Shown piece after piece: positions 6,103 through 12,385 of a DNA stretch of 12,385 nt (the first letter of the stretch is position 1; the number at the start of each line of letters is the position of its first letter). The translations under genes and the position numbers were made by a program. The stretch spans positions 1 to 12,385 of the forward strand of contig JBOFKI010000042.1 of assembly GCA_051657245.1 (NCBI GenBank), read 5' to 3'. The stretch comes from JBOFFI01 sp051657245 (GTDB taxonomy: Bacteria > Pseudomonadota > Alphaproteobacteria > Holosporales > JBOFFI01). The notes beneath the pieces are model-generated. The model did no database searches. It was given only the letters and a program-made list of their open reading frames with translations, and was not told the origin of the DNA.

Positions 6103-8076
6103 TTAACAGCTCAATGCACTTAAATTTTTGAAAAATTCTAAGCATTCTGGGTTTTCAAGGGATTCCCTATTCTTGACCGGCATATGATGAATGGTTTGGA
6201 AAACCGCAAGCTCCACAATTTTCCCATTTCGTGTTTTGGGGATATCAGGAACGGCGATTACTTTCGTAGGCACGTGGCGCGGCGTTGTTTCTTGGCGAAT
6301 TTTTTCTTTGATTTTCTTCTCCAGGTCTTGGGTGAAGGTTACGCCTTTTTTGAGCTTTATAAACAGGATCACCCTCACATCCCCTTCCCAATTCTGGCCG
6401 ATGGCGACGCTTTCTAAGACTTCTGAGACTTTTTCAACTTGCCGGTAGATCTCTGCAGTGCCAATGCGCACCCCCCCTGGGTTAAGGGTAGCATCTGAAC
6501 GGCCATGGATCAGCATGCCACCATGGGGTGTTCTGGAGACAAAATCACCGTGGCACCAAATGTTGTCATAGGTTGAGAAATAGGCATCTTGAAATTTTTT
6601 CCCCTCTGGGTCATTCCAAAATCCAAGGGGCATGGACGGAAAAGGCGCCTTACAGACCAGCTCGCCTTTATCTTCTTCCAAAGATTTTCCCTTGTCATCA
6701 AACACATCTAAATCATACCCAAGGCTGGGGCCTTGAAGCTCGCCACTCCAAACGGGGCCAATGGGATTTCCTACCAAAAAACAGCCCACAATATCCGTCC
6801 CCCCTGATATGGAAGAAAGCAACACATCAGGGGATATTGCCTCATACACATAAGAAAAACGCTCTGGAGCCAGGGGAGAACCCGTAGACAAGATGGTGCG
6901 CAAGGAGGAGAGATTGTGTTCTTTCCCTGGTTTTTTTTCAACCTTTTCGCAAGCGTCCAAAAATTTGGCAGAAGTCCCAAATAACGTCATGCCTGTAGCT
7001 TCAGCAAATTCATATAAAATTTTTCCATTTCGATAGAAAGGAGAGCCGTCATAAAGCAGCAAGGTTGCCTCAGACGCCAGCGCCGTCACCAACCAATTCC
7101 ACATCATCCAGCTGCATGTTGTGAAATAAAACACTTTATCACCGGGTTTGATGTCACAGTGCAACTGATGCTCTTTTAAATGTTCGAGGAGGGTTCCTCC
7201 CGTGCCGTGGACAATACATTTAGGAATACCGGTCGTCCCAGATGAGAACAAAATATAAAGCGGATGATTAAAGGGAACTTGCGTAAAAGCAGGGGTGGGC
7301 AAGTGTTTTCCTTTCTCGAGAGCCCCATGCCAAAACACGCTTTTTTTGCCCGCAACGGGGACAGCCGACGCATTGGCTTGTGGAGCTAAATGGGAAAGAT
7401 ACGGCACAATAATCACGTGTTCAACGGATGGTAAGCCTGCCAAGAGTTCAGGCAGCTTTTCTAAACAATCAAAAAACTTACCATTGTAAAAATAGCCATC
7501 TGTGAAGAACAACACTTTAGGCTGAACCTGCCCTAGGCGATCGAGAAGGCTGCTGGCTCCAAAATCAGGGGAACATGAGCTCCACACAGCACCTAACCGC
7601 GTGGCGGCCAGCAACGCAACCACGGTTTCAGATTTATTTGGAAGCACTGCTGCCACGTGGTCCCCAAGTTTTAGGCCTGCCTCAGCCAAAAAAGCGCTGA
7701 GGGCGTCGACCGAGCTGTGAAGCTGTTTGAACGTTACGGTTTCCCGAACCCGGTCCTCCCCCCAAAAAATGAGAGCAGGCGTGTCATCTTTACGGCGCAG
7801 CAAATTTTCAGCAAAATTGAGCTTTGCGTCGGGGAAAAAACGCCCTTCCCAGAAGCGCTTTCCTTTTTGAAGGACTGTCTGGCTTTGAACAGAAGCTTTT
7901 ACACCAGAAAAATCCCAAAAAGCTTTCCAAAAAGCCTCTGGCTTTTGAATGGACCATGCATAGACGCTTTGAAAATCTTTAAAAACGCCGTGAGTAGCTT
8001 TTATGTGTTCCATAAACTGAAACAACTGACTGGATTGGACGCGTTGTGGTGAAGGTTTCCATAAGGGTGAATCCAT
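6103..8076 (-). CDS. Acetoacetyl-CoA synthetase (acetoacetate-CoA ligase)
   Basis: This ATP-dependent ligase converts acetoacetate and CoA to acetoacetyl-CoA, AMP and diphosphate (EC 6.2.1.16), feeding ketone-body carbon into acetyl-CoA or polyhydroxybutyrate metabolism. It is an ANL-superfamily adenylating enzyme of 657 residues, the typical size. The N-terminus MDSPLWKPSP matches the family's start. YILFSSGTTGIPKCIVHG (from about 274) is the P-loop-like A3 motif; the acetoacetate branch shows in TCSWMMWNWLVTAL, LYDGSPFY and LLSSISGGTDIVGCF. HGDF and the GVRIGTAEIYRQVE block follow, and the catalytic lysine lies in TRNGK near residue 619. The frame stays open upstream to a TTG at 8106, but the ATG at 8076 has an AGGAG ribosome site 8 bases away and gives the family N-terminus, so I chose it. 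It is transcribed separately from its neighbours. Confidence 0.94.
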   Translation of the reverse strand: MDSPLWKPSPQRVQSSQLFQFMEHIKATHGVFKDFQSVYAWSIQKPEAFWKAFWDFSGVKASVQSQTVLQKGKRFWEGRFFPDAKLNFAENLLRRKDDTPALIFWGEDRVRETVTFKQLHSSVDALSAFLAEAGLKLGDHVAAVLPNKSETVVALLAATRLGAVWSSCSPDFGASSLLDRLGQVQPKVLFFTDGYFYNGKFFDCLEKLPELLAGLPSVEHVIIVPYLSHLAPQANASAVPVAGKKSVFWHGALEKGKHLPTPAFTQVPFNHPLYILFSSGTTGIPKCIVHGTGGTLLEHLKEHQLHCDIKPGDKVFYFTTCSWMMWNWLVTALASEATLLLYDGSPFYRNGKILYEFAEATGMTLFGTSAKFLDACEKVEKKPGKEHNLSSLRTILSTGSPLAPERFSYVYEAISPDVLLSSISGGTDIVGCFLVGNPIGPVWSGELQGPSLGYDLDVFDDKGKSLEEDKGELVCKAPFPSMPLGFWNDPEGKKFQDAYFSTYDNIWCHGDFVSRTPHGGMLIHGRSDATLNPGGVRIGTAEIYRQVEKVSEVLESVAIGQNWEGDVRVILFIKLKKGVTFTQDLEKKIKEKIRQETTPRHVPTKVIAVPDIPKTRNGKIVELAVFQTIHHMPVKNRESLENPECLEFFKNLSALSC

Positions 8077-8084
8077 CCTCGAAT

Positions 8085-8089
8085 CTCCT
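8085..8089 (-). promoter_or_regulatory. Ribosome binding site that fixes the acetoacetyl-CoA synthetase start
   Basis: AGGAG on the minus strand lies 8 bases before the ATG at 8076. The alternative upstream TTG at 8106 has only an A/T run before it, so this site decides in favour of the shorter, 657-residue protein. Confidence 0.7.
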
Positions 8090-8112
8090 GTTTCGTCCCG
8101 TTGCAAAAAAAA

Positions 8113-8118
8113 ATTATA
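8113..8118 (-). promoter_or_regulatory. Possible -10 box before the acetoacetyl-CoA synthetase gene
   Basis: A perfect TATAAT on the minus strand would start transcription near 8106, about 30 bases before the ATG. No good -35 hexamer is visible 16-18 bases upstream, and the region is very AT-rich. A second box, TATACT, lies a little further upstream near 8145-8150. Confidence 0.35.
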
Positions 8119-8227
8119 AAAATAAATTTACAAAACATACTCTAGTATACGCCATGCAAATTTTAAGCAAACCAAGAATAAAGACGCTTAAATACTTTTA
8201 ATGTCAGCTTTTTTTAATTTTTGGGTA

Positions 8228-9205
8228 TTAAGCTCTGGGAGCAGCTGCCCGACGCAGGCGGTCGTTGATAGCCCGTCCAAGCCCTTCCTCAGGAACAGAC
8301 ATCGCTGCAATCTGCCGGCAGGGTGTTTGTTCAAGCCGGTGCAGGCATGCAAACAAGCGCGCAGCTGCTTCTTGTAAGTTTCCTCTTTCGCTCAAATTTT
8401 CGACTATCATGGGGGTGCCCGGGCAAAGCGTTGCACCAAAAACCAAAAGACCTTCGTCTGCATGGACTGTCTTAGCGTCCATGCGAAGGGGCTGGCGAGG
8501 CGCATAATGGCTTTCTAACAAACCAGGAGAAGGGGCTGTCCCTTTTTTGAAAGCCGTTGTTGTTGAAATGTTGTTTCCCCATATCGACTCTAATTGTTCT
8601 TGGGTGATGCCTCCCTCCCGCAATAACCGAGGCGTTTCTCCAGACAGGTCAAGAACCGTTGATTCAATCCCTAAAACTGAGGCGCCTCCATCAACTAAAA
8701 AAGAAAGGCTGTCTCCCAAATCACCCAAAACATGCTCAGCTGTTGTCGGGCTTAAATGACCTGAGCGGTTAGCGCTGGGGGCAGCAAGGGGAAAGGGTAG
8801 GTCTTTAAGCAAAGCCTGCATCCACGGATGAGATGGCACCCGCACGGCTACCGTTAAAAGCCCGGCGCTTACCAAATCTGATAAACGGGAAGGAAATTTT
8901 CGTGGAAGGATGAGGGTTAAAGGCCCTGGCCAAAAAGCCTTTGCAAACACATTTGCGGCTTGGTTCCATTCAACGTCTTCTGCAGCTGTTTCTACGGATG
9001 GATAATGAAGGATCAGGGGGTTAAAGGAAGGGCGTTGTTTGAGCTCAAAAATATGGGCGACAGCATGGCTATCGTCTCCCCGGGCAGCAAGCCCGTAAAC
9101 CGTCTCCGTGGGAACCCCTATCACTTCGCCTCGTAAAAACGCTTCTTTAGCTTGTTTGAGCGTTGAGGGTGTTGCAGGCCAAACGCTGCACGTCCTGCGT
9201 TCCAT
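8228..9205 (-). CDS. L-threonylcarbamoyladenylate synthase, Sua5 type
   Basis: This makes threonylcarbamoyl-AMP from threonine, bicarbonate and ATP (EC 2.7.7.87), the first step in t6A37 formation on ANN-decoding tRNAs; it acts in the cytoplasm with the TsaD/B/E machinery. The protein has the two-domain Sua5 architecture: a YrdC domain with PTETVYGL (about 32-39), the KQRP basic motif followed by NPL, and SANRSG, then a linker with SPGLLESHYAPRQPL (about 226-240) leading to a C-terminal Sua5 domain ending GLGRAINDRLRRAA. I chose the ATG at 9205 (325 residues, AAAAGG about 11 bases upstream) because the family N-terminus starts close to this point; an ATG at 9250 is the alternative. The gene overlaps the end of cysQ by 59 bases, so coupling is likely. 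Confidence 0.93.
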   Translation of the reverse strand: MERRTCSVWPATPSTLKQAKEAFLRGEVIGVPTETVYGLAARGDDSHAVAHIFELKQRPSFNPLILHYPSVETAAEDVEWNQAANVFAKAFWPGPLTLILPRKFPSRLSDLVSAGLLTVAVRVPSHPWMQALLKDLPFPLAAPSANRSGHLSPTTAEHVLGDLGDSLSFLVDGGASVLGIESTVLDLSGETPRLLREGGITQEQLESIWGNNISTTTAFKKGTAPSPGLLESHYAPRQPLRMDAKTVHADEGLLVFGATLCPGTPMIVENLSERGNLQEAAARLFACLHRLEQTPCRQIAAMSVPEEGLGRAINDRLRRAAAPRA

Positions 9206-9944
9206 AAAGAACCAAACCTTTTGTGTAATAATAATCTGGGCGTGATCCATAAAGGATCTTTTCGCCTTGGTAGGTTAATACAGTTCCCCCAACGGCTTCC
9301 AGTAACGCTTGCCCCGCCGCAACATCCCATTCATAGCACGGCGCAAAGCGCCAAGAAACTTGAGCTTTCCCTGCGGCAAGCCAACAAAATTTGAGGGCAC
9401 TTTGCACCTGCTGAACCTGTTGAATAGGAAAGTGACGAAAGGGTTCAGGCACGGTCGTTGAGGTTGAGCCAACCAGTGCTGTCCACTGAAGAGGAGCCGG
9501 AGGAGACGCCAACGGTTCCATATGGTTTTTTTTTGCGTAAAAGGCTTCTCCTTGAAAAGCCAAATAAGTCTCTTGGGTTAGGGGAATATGGATGATCCCG
9601 CAGACGGGTTTTTCTTCCTGAATTAGCGCTAAATTAATGACAAATTCGCCTGATTTTCCAAGGAAGGCTCGGGTTCCATCTAATGGATCTAGAAGCCAAA
9701 AAGGAGCTTGGGGGTCAAGACGTTCTGGATAAAAAGCGCTTTCTTCAGATATCACAGGAATCTCTGGCGTAAGCTTAGCAAGTTCGCGCTGCACCAAGAC
9801 ATCAATTTCTTGGTCTGCCTGGGTGACAGGAGACCCATCTGCTTTGGTGATGGGTTGCAAATTTTGACGATAGAGCTCGCACAAACGATCGCCCGCTTCA
9901 CACATCAGACCCAGAAGGGATGCTCGTAAGCTGTTTTCTAACAT
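9147..9944 (-). CDS. cysQ: 3'(2'),5'-bisphosphate nucleotidase CysQ
   Basis: This Mg2+-dependent phosphatase of the inositol-monophosphatase superfamily hydrolyses 3'-phosphoadenosine 5'-phosphate (pAp) to AMP (EC 3.1.3.7), removing the by-product of sulfate activation and of acyl-carrier-protein phosphopantetheinylation. Metal-binding motifs are in order: PVISEES (63-69), WLLDPLDGT (83-91, with RAF where many CysQ have KEF) and EWDVAAGQALLEAVGG (205-220). The 265 residues fit the family. The ATG at 9944 has no clear Shine-Dalgarno sequence. It sits 69 bases after eipB and overlaps the Sua5 gene by 59 bases, so eipB, cysQ and sua5 may be one transcript. With no sulfate-assimilation gene in view, the acyl-carrier-protein role may be the main one (inference). 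Confidence 0.92.
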   Translation of the reverse strand: MLENSLRASLLGLMCEAGDRLCELYRQNLQPITKADGSPVTQADQEIDVLVQRELAKLTPEIPVISEESAFYPERLDPQAPFWLLDPLDGTRAFLGKSGEFVINLALIQEEKPVCGIIHIPLTQETYLAFQGEAFYAKKNHMEPLASPPAPLQWTALVGSTSTTVPEPFRHFPIQQVQQVQSALKFCWLAAGKAQVSWRFAPCYEWDVAAGQALLEAVGGTVLTYQGEKILYGSRPDYYYTKGLVLYGTQDVQRLACNTLNAQTS

Positions 9945-10013
9945 GGAAAAAGACTTATTTTCACCCGGATTGCGCCTTTCCCAAAAGAAGACAAGACAAG
10001 CTAGCTAAGACGT

Positions 10014-10847
10014 TCATTTCACCCCCAAAAGTTCATACCGATCTAGGGTAGCTTTAATTCTGAAGTCCCCGTAATCGATAATATATTCTAAAGGAAGACC
10101 ATTAGGAAGCATCTGCTGTGCGCTTTCAAGATCTGGGGTTTCACCTTTACTTTGGGCTCCATAGACCGCAAATCGGATGGGCCAAAATTTTTGATCGCCA
10201 AAATGCTCCTTAAAATGGTTTAAATTTGAAAATCCGATGGGTTCATGAGGTTTTCCGATAAAAGCGCTAATTTCCACGGGCCCTTCCAAAGAGCTACCGT
10301 CAAACACCGTATTTGAAGTAAATTTTTCTCCCTTTTTGGCGAGGTTAAGCAGGTGAAGGACGTGAGCGGTTGGTAGCAACGTCCGCTTCTTTAATTTGAG
10401 CGTTTTGTAGTAAGGCTTTTTAAAAATCACCTCTCCAACTTGGTTCGCATCCAAACGAACAACGCCTCTCAGATCATCTTCTATAACCCCATCTACTTCT
10501 CGGCGCATGTTAAAGCGAAAATCGCGACCATTTTTGGATTCCCAGGTTACATAGTTCCAACGAATTTCTTGGTTCTCTTCCTCAGGGGTTGAAATCCACA
10601 GCTCAGAATTTTGCTGAAGGGTCCATCCAGAACCTGCATCTTGAAATTCTACAATCATCTGCCCCTCAACATCTGTCATATTGCTTGTTGAAGCCACGGG
10701 AGCAAGAGAAAGCGTATAATAAGCTTTATAAGACGCAAGAGGGACTGAGGAAAAGCCGATCAACTTCTCGGCAATTCCCGGAAAGGAAGCAAGAAAAACG
10801 ACAGGCAAAATTAAATACCGCAACATCAGGAATAGACGCAACAAAAA
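10014..10847 (-). CDS. EipB-family periplasmic envelope-integrity protein (DUF1849)
   Basis: The protein is a secreted beta-rich protein resembling EipB/DUF1849, a periplasmic alphaproteobacterial family needed for envelope integrity in Brucella. The N-terminus is a signal peptide (hydrophobic core LRYLILPVVFLAS, likely cut after GIA). The mature part shows family features: SYKAYYTLSLA, VEGQMIVEF, TWESKNGRDFRFNMRREVDG, KRTLLPTAH and the VFDGSSLEGP block. No cysteine is present anywhere, although the Brucella protein is described as having a conserved disulfide linking its N- and C-terminal parts. The start is uncertain: TTG at 10847 or 10844 lies 7-10 bases after GGAG, and an ATG at 10826 is further away. 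A weak promoter-like pair (TTGATT 10900-10905, TACATG 10876-10881) lies upstream. Family assignment is from remembered pattern, so moderately sure. Confidence 0.78.
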   Translation of the reverse strand, partial: FLLRLFLMLRYLILPVVFLASFPGIAEKLIGFSSVPLASYKAYYTLSLAPVASTSNMTDVEGQMIVEFQDAGSGWTLQQNSELWISTPEEENQEIRWNYVTWESKNGRDFRFNMRREVDGVIEDDLRGVVRLDANQVGEVIFKKPYYKTLKLKKRTLLPTAHVLHLLNLAKKGEKFTSNTVFDGSSLEGPVEISAFIGKPHEPIGFSNLNHFKEHFGDQKFWPIRFAVYGAQSKGETPDLESAQQMLPNGLPLEYIIDYGDFRIKATLDRYELLGVK

Positions 10848-10965
10848 CTTTCTCCAAAAGGAAACTTCCTCCTTTCATGTACCGCATTTATTGACGAAGA
10901 ATCAAGTAAAAAGAAAGACTAAAGCAAACTTTTGACTGTTCCCACACAAGTCTCATCCAAGAGAG

Positions 10966-10993
10966 AGATTCCCCGTTCTGCCGGGAAAAATCT
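10966..10993 (-). terminator. Stem-loop after the Bax-inhibitor-1 gene, possible weak terminator
   Basis: AGATT plus CCCCG (10966-10975) pair with CGGGA plus AATCT (10982-10993), with a two-base bulge and a 6-base loop. On the minus strand it is followed by CTCTCTTGG rather than a T run, so it may be an attenuator, processing site or inefficient terminator between this gene and eipB. Confidence 0.35.
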
Positions 10994-11013
10994 CCCGTAA
11001 TCAAGCCAACCCT

Positions 11014-11727
11014 CTACTTTCTCTCGCCGAATAAGTGCAGCAATGAGATAAAAATATTGATAAAATCCAGATATAAACGCAAGGCCCCCAGGATAGCCAT
11101 TTTACTTTGGGACTCTGAATCTGCTCGCTCTGCGTACATGTTTCGGATGGTTTGGGTATCATAGGCAGTCAGGCCAGTGAAAACCAGGACGGTTGCAATA
11201 GATAAGATGAAATGCAACCCGGTGCTCTTGAAAAAGAGGTTTACCAAAGATGCGATCACAATACCGATGAGGCCCATGAATAAAAAAGCCCCCATCTGGG
11301 ACAGGTCACGCTTCGTCGTATACCCATAAAGGCTCATGGCTGCAAAGGTGGAAGCCGTGATGAAAAAGACCCGAGCCAAGCTTTCTAAAGTAAACATGGC
11401 TGCAATAGAGGCGATAGAAACACCCATACAGCCCGAATAAACCCAAAACAGGATCTGGGCAGTGGAAAAACTGATCCGGTTAATGGAAATCCCCAAGGCC
11501 ATCGCAATCCCCAAAGGAGCCAAAAGAAAAACCCAAAAAAGCGGCGTCCCTACCACAGTTGCAAAAATAGACGGATTTGAAATAACAAAAAATGCCACGG
11601 CACCGGTCAAACCAAGCCCCAAGGCCATGTAGTTGTATACCTTCAGCATATAAGAGCGCAAGCCCTCGTTCAAAACCGTATCTTCTTCAAATCGCTGCAC
11701 AATATTCTGATTTACGCGACGTACCAT
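11014..11727 (-). CDS. Bax inhibitor-1/YccA family membrane protein (YbhL-like)
   Basis: A seven-pass inner-membrane protein of the BI-1 (UPF0005/TMBIM) family, whose bacterial members include E. coli YccA, a modulator of the FtsH protease, and YbhL; bacterial homologues have been described as pH-sensitive Ca2+ leak channels. The 237 residues fit. A polar N-terminus ends at LRSYMLKVYNYMALGLGLTG, a typical family opening; SLYGYTTKRDLSQMGAFLFMGLIG marks the middle, and LTAYDTQTIRNMY near residue 190 is the signature motif with the conserved Asp. The C-terminus ALRLYLDFINIFISLLHLFG is nearly invariant in this family. The ATG at 11727 has AAGGAA 8-9 bases upstream and a good promoter 50-75 bases away. 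The specific role in this organism is not known. Confidence 0.95.
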   Translation of the reverse strand: MVRRVNQNIVQRFEEDTVLNEGLRSYMLKVYNYMALGLGLTGAVAFFVISNPSIFATVVGTPLFWVFLLAPLGIAMALGISINRISFSTAQILFWVYSGCMGVSIASIAAMFTLESLARVFFITASTFAAMSLYGYTTKRDLSQMGAFLFMGLIGIVIASLVNLFFKSTGLHFILSIATVLVFTGLTAYDTQTIRNMYAERADSESQSKMAILGALRLYLDFINIFISLLHLFGERK

Positions 11728-11776
11728 GTTTGATTTCCTTTATTATAAACGATGAGGCGCCCCCACTACATCACCC

Positions 11777-11805
11777 ATTGTAATGAAAAAATCCCTCTTT
11801 TGCAA
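11777..11805 (-). promoter_or_regulatory. Sigma70-type promoter of the Bax-inhibitor-1 gene
   Basis: On the minus strand TTGCAA (11800-11805) and TACAAT (11777-11782, 5 of 6 bases) are separated by exactly 17 bases. Transcription would start about 40-45 bases before the ATG. The short leader contains GGGGGCGCCTCATCG. The position, spacing and -10 match make this the best promoter in the window. Confidence 0.55.
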
Positions 11806-11837
11806 GAAAACAAGGTGAGGATTCCAAGCCCTCCCTC

Positions 11838-12045
11838 ATGAAAATTTTTGAGAAGGGATAGCTGGAAGGTAAAGCATGAGCGCGCCTCCCGCTTCAACGT
11901 TAGCCCCCGTTGCATCGGCTAGGGTCTCAAGCGTTTGGGGATAAAAAAAGCTTCAAGCACCCCAAAGCGGATTTCGTCAAACGGTCTATATTTTGCCAAA
12001 AACTTGAGCAAAAAATTGCATCTCCAGAACGTGCCTTGGAAAAAG
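11838..12045 (-). pseudogene. Frameshifted remnant of an unidentified coding sequence
   Basis: On the minus strand two adjoining stretches look protein-like but lie in different frames. KYRPFDEIRFGVLEAFF reads in one frame down to a run of seven T (11943-11949); beyond it the next frame reads YPQTLETLADATGANVEAG and stops at the TGA at 11838-11840. A further shift near 12005 would add RSGDAIFCSS upstream. A one-base slip in the homopolymer is the simplest explanation. I do not recognise the family. It may instead be chance, since the evidence is only composition and the smooth join; it has no start codon or ribosome site of its own. Confidence 0.25.
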
Positions 12046-12108
12046 CTATCCCCCCTTTTCCTGCCCTTCCCCTGCCTTTTCTTTTGCATCTCCGTGCCTT
12101 TTCTTTTG

Positions 12109-12215
12109 TCATTCCCGCGCAGGCGGGGATCTAGGAAAACCCCATAAAGATGACGCTTCAGTAGAAGTTCCAGGTGATAGGATTGTCTGGATTCCCGCTT
12201 CCGCGGGGATGGCAA
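12109..12215. repeat. Inverted pair of REP-like palindromes (REPIN-like element)
   Basis: GTCATTCCCGCGCAGGCGGG (12109-12128, continuing GATCTAGG) is a GC-rich palindrome of the kind dispersed in many proteobacterial genomes. A second copy in opposite orientation, TCTGGATTCCCGC then TTCCGCGGGGATGGC (12187-12213), lies about 50 bases on. Each copy folds by itself (CCCGC/GCGGG), and the two can also pair with each other across the AT-richer spacer. Inverted pairs like this are called REPINs and are thought to be non-autonomous elements mobilised by a RAYT transposase encoded elsewhere. Frames through the repeat give the familiar artefact peptides SPRKRESR and DPRLRGND, so predicted proteins here should be distrusted. 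Confidence 0.75.
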
Positions 12216-12385
12216 CCCTATGAAAATATATTTTGTCAGACACACTCTATAGCTAAAGCCTTATAATTTTGCTATATTTTAAAGATTAGTAGGATTAATT
12301 TTCTATTTTTTGTAGTCTTCTTCAAGAGCAGGTAGAGATAGACTCATGAAATGGGGGTGCGTTGTATAGTCTTGATTTTCGCAAA
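12216..12385. other. AT-rich segment with no recognisable gene
   Basis: Apart from the coding relic and REPIN-like element described separately, the stretch after the last gene contains no convincing gene. This tail is AT-rich, with short box-like motifs (for example TATAAT on the plus strand near 12261) that cannot be assigned to any gene within the window. The window ends here, so a gene may begin beyond the edge. Confidence 0.5.

Noticed and set aside
5949..6131. A plus-strand open frame of 60 codons in the nhaA/acetoacetyl-CoA synthetase gap
   Set aside because: It runs through the RNA helices and the terminator hairpin, has no ribosome site and encodes no recognisable features; it is better explained as noncoding structured RNA.
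8076..8106. A longer acetoacetyl-CoA synthetase starting at a TTG at 8106
   Set aside because: The extra ten residues are not family-like, there is no ribosome site before the TTG, and the ATG at 8076 has AGGAG at ideal spacing.
11919..12245. A minus-strand open frame of 108 codons at the right end
   Set aside because: Its upstream half is the translation of the REP-like palindromes (SPRKRESR, DPRLRGND) and its lower part switches frame at a homopolymer; it is not a credible protein.
12230..12255. TTTGTCAGACACACTCTATAG as a possible insertion-sequence end
   Set aside because: It looks vaguely like an IS terminus, but no matching inverted end, target duplication or transposase is present in the window.
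1..12385. tRNA genes, CRISPR arrays, phage or defence systems
   Set aside because: No T-loop/acceptor pattern, regularly spaced repeats or characteristic proteins of such systems were seen on either strand.

Overview
The window looks like a chromosomal segment of an alphaproteobacterium, probably a host-associated lineage such as the Holosporales or their relatives. This is inferred from an EipB (DUF1849) periplasmic protein, a YbhL-type Bax-inhibitor-1 protein, a short LysC-type aspartokinase, many insertion-sequence fossils and a moderate base composition. Every intact protein gene is on the minus strand. The plus strand carries only transposase fossils and a candidate structured RNA.

Layout. 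1-278: decayed C-terminal part of an IS5-family transposase, touching a small secreted protein of unknown function (265-612, minus). 701-3948: a tight minus-strand operon of aspartokinase, then an FMN-dependent nitronate monooxygenase/FabK-like enzyme (4-base stop/start overlap), then thioredoxin reductase (15-base gap with a strong ribosome site). 3949-4465: no gene; it holds a chimeric fossil in which an IS630-type N-terminal helix-turn-helix runs in frame into an IS5-type DUF4096 segment. 4466-5704: an NhaA Na+/H+ antiporter, visibly more AT-rich than its neighbours. 5705-6102: about 400 bases without a protein gene, containing a plus-strand candidate small RNA with a good promoter-like pair, a bulged 12-bp helix and a textbook intrinsic terminator. 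6103-8076: acetoacetyl-CoA synthetase with its own leader. 8228-10847: Sua5-type threonylcarbamoyl-AMP synthase, CysQ phosphatase and EipB, all minus. 11014-11727: the Bax-inhibitor-1 family membrane protein, with a good sigma70-like promoter. 11811-12385: no intact gene; it holds a frameshifted coding relic and an inverted pair of REP-like palindromes (REPIN-like), then AT-rich sequence.

Functionally the segment is mostly housekeeping: amino-acid/diaminopimelate supply (aspartokinase), redox (TrxB), ion homeostasis (NhaA), acetoacetate activation, tRNA t6A modification (Sua5), pAp recycling (CysQ) and envelope maintenance (EipB, BI-1). The least explained item is the small RNA candidate at 5897-6098. 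I see no defence, CRISPR, phage or secretion system here.
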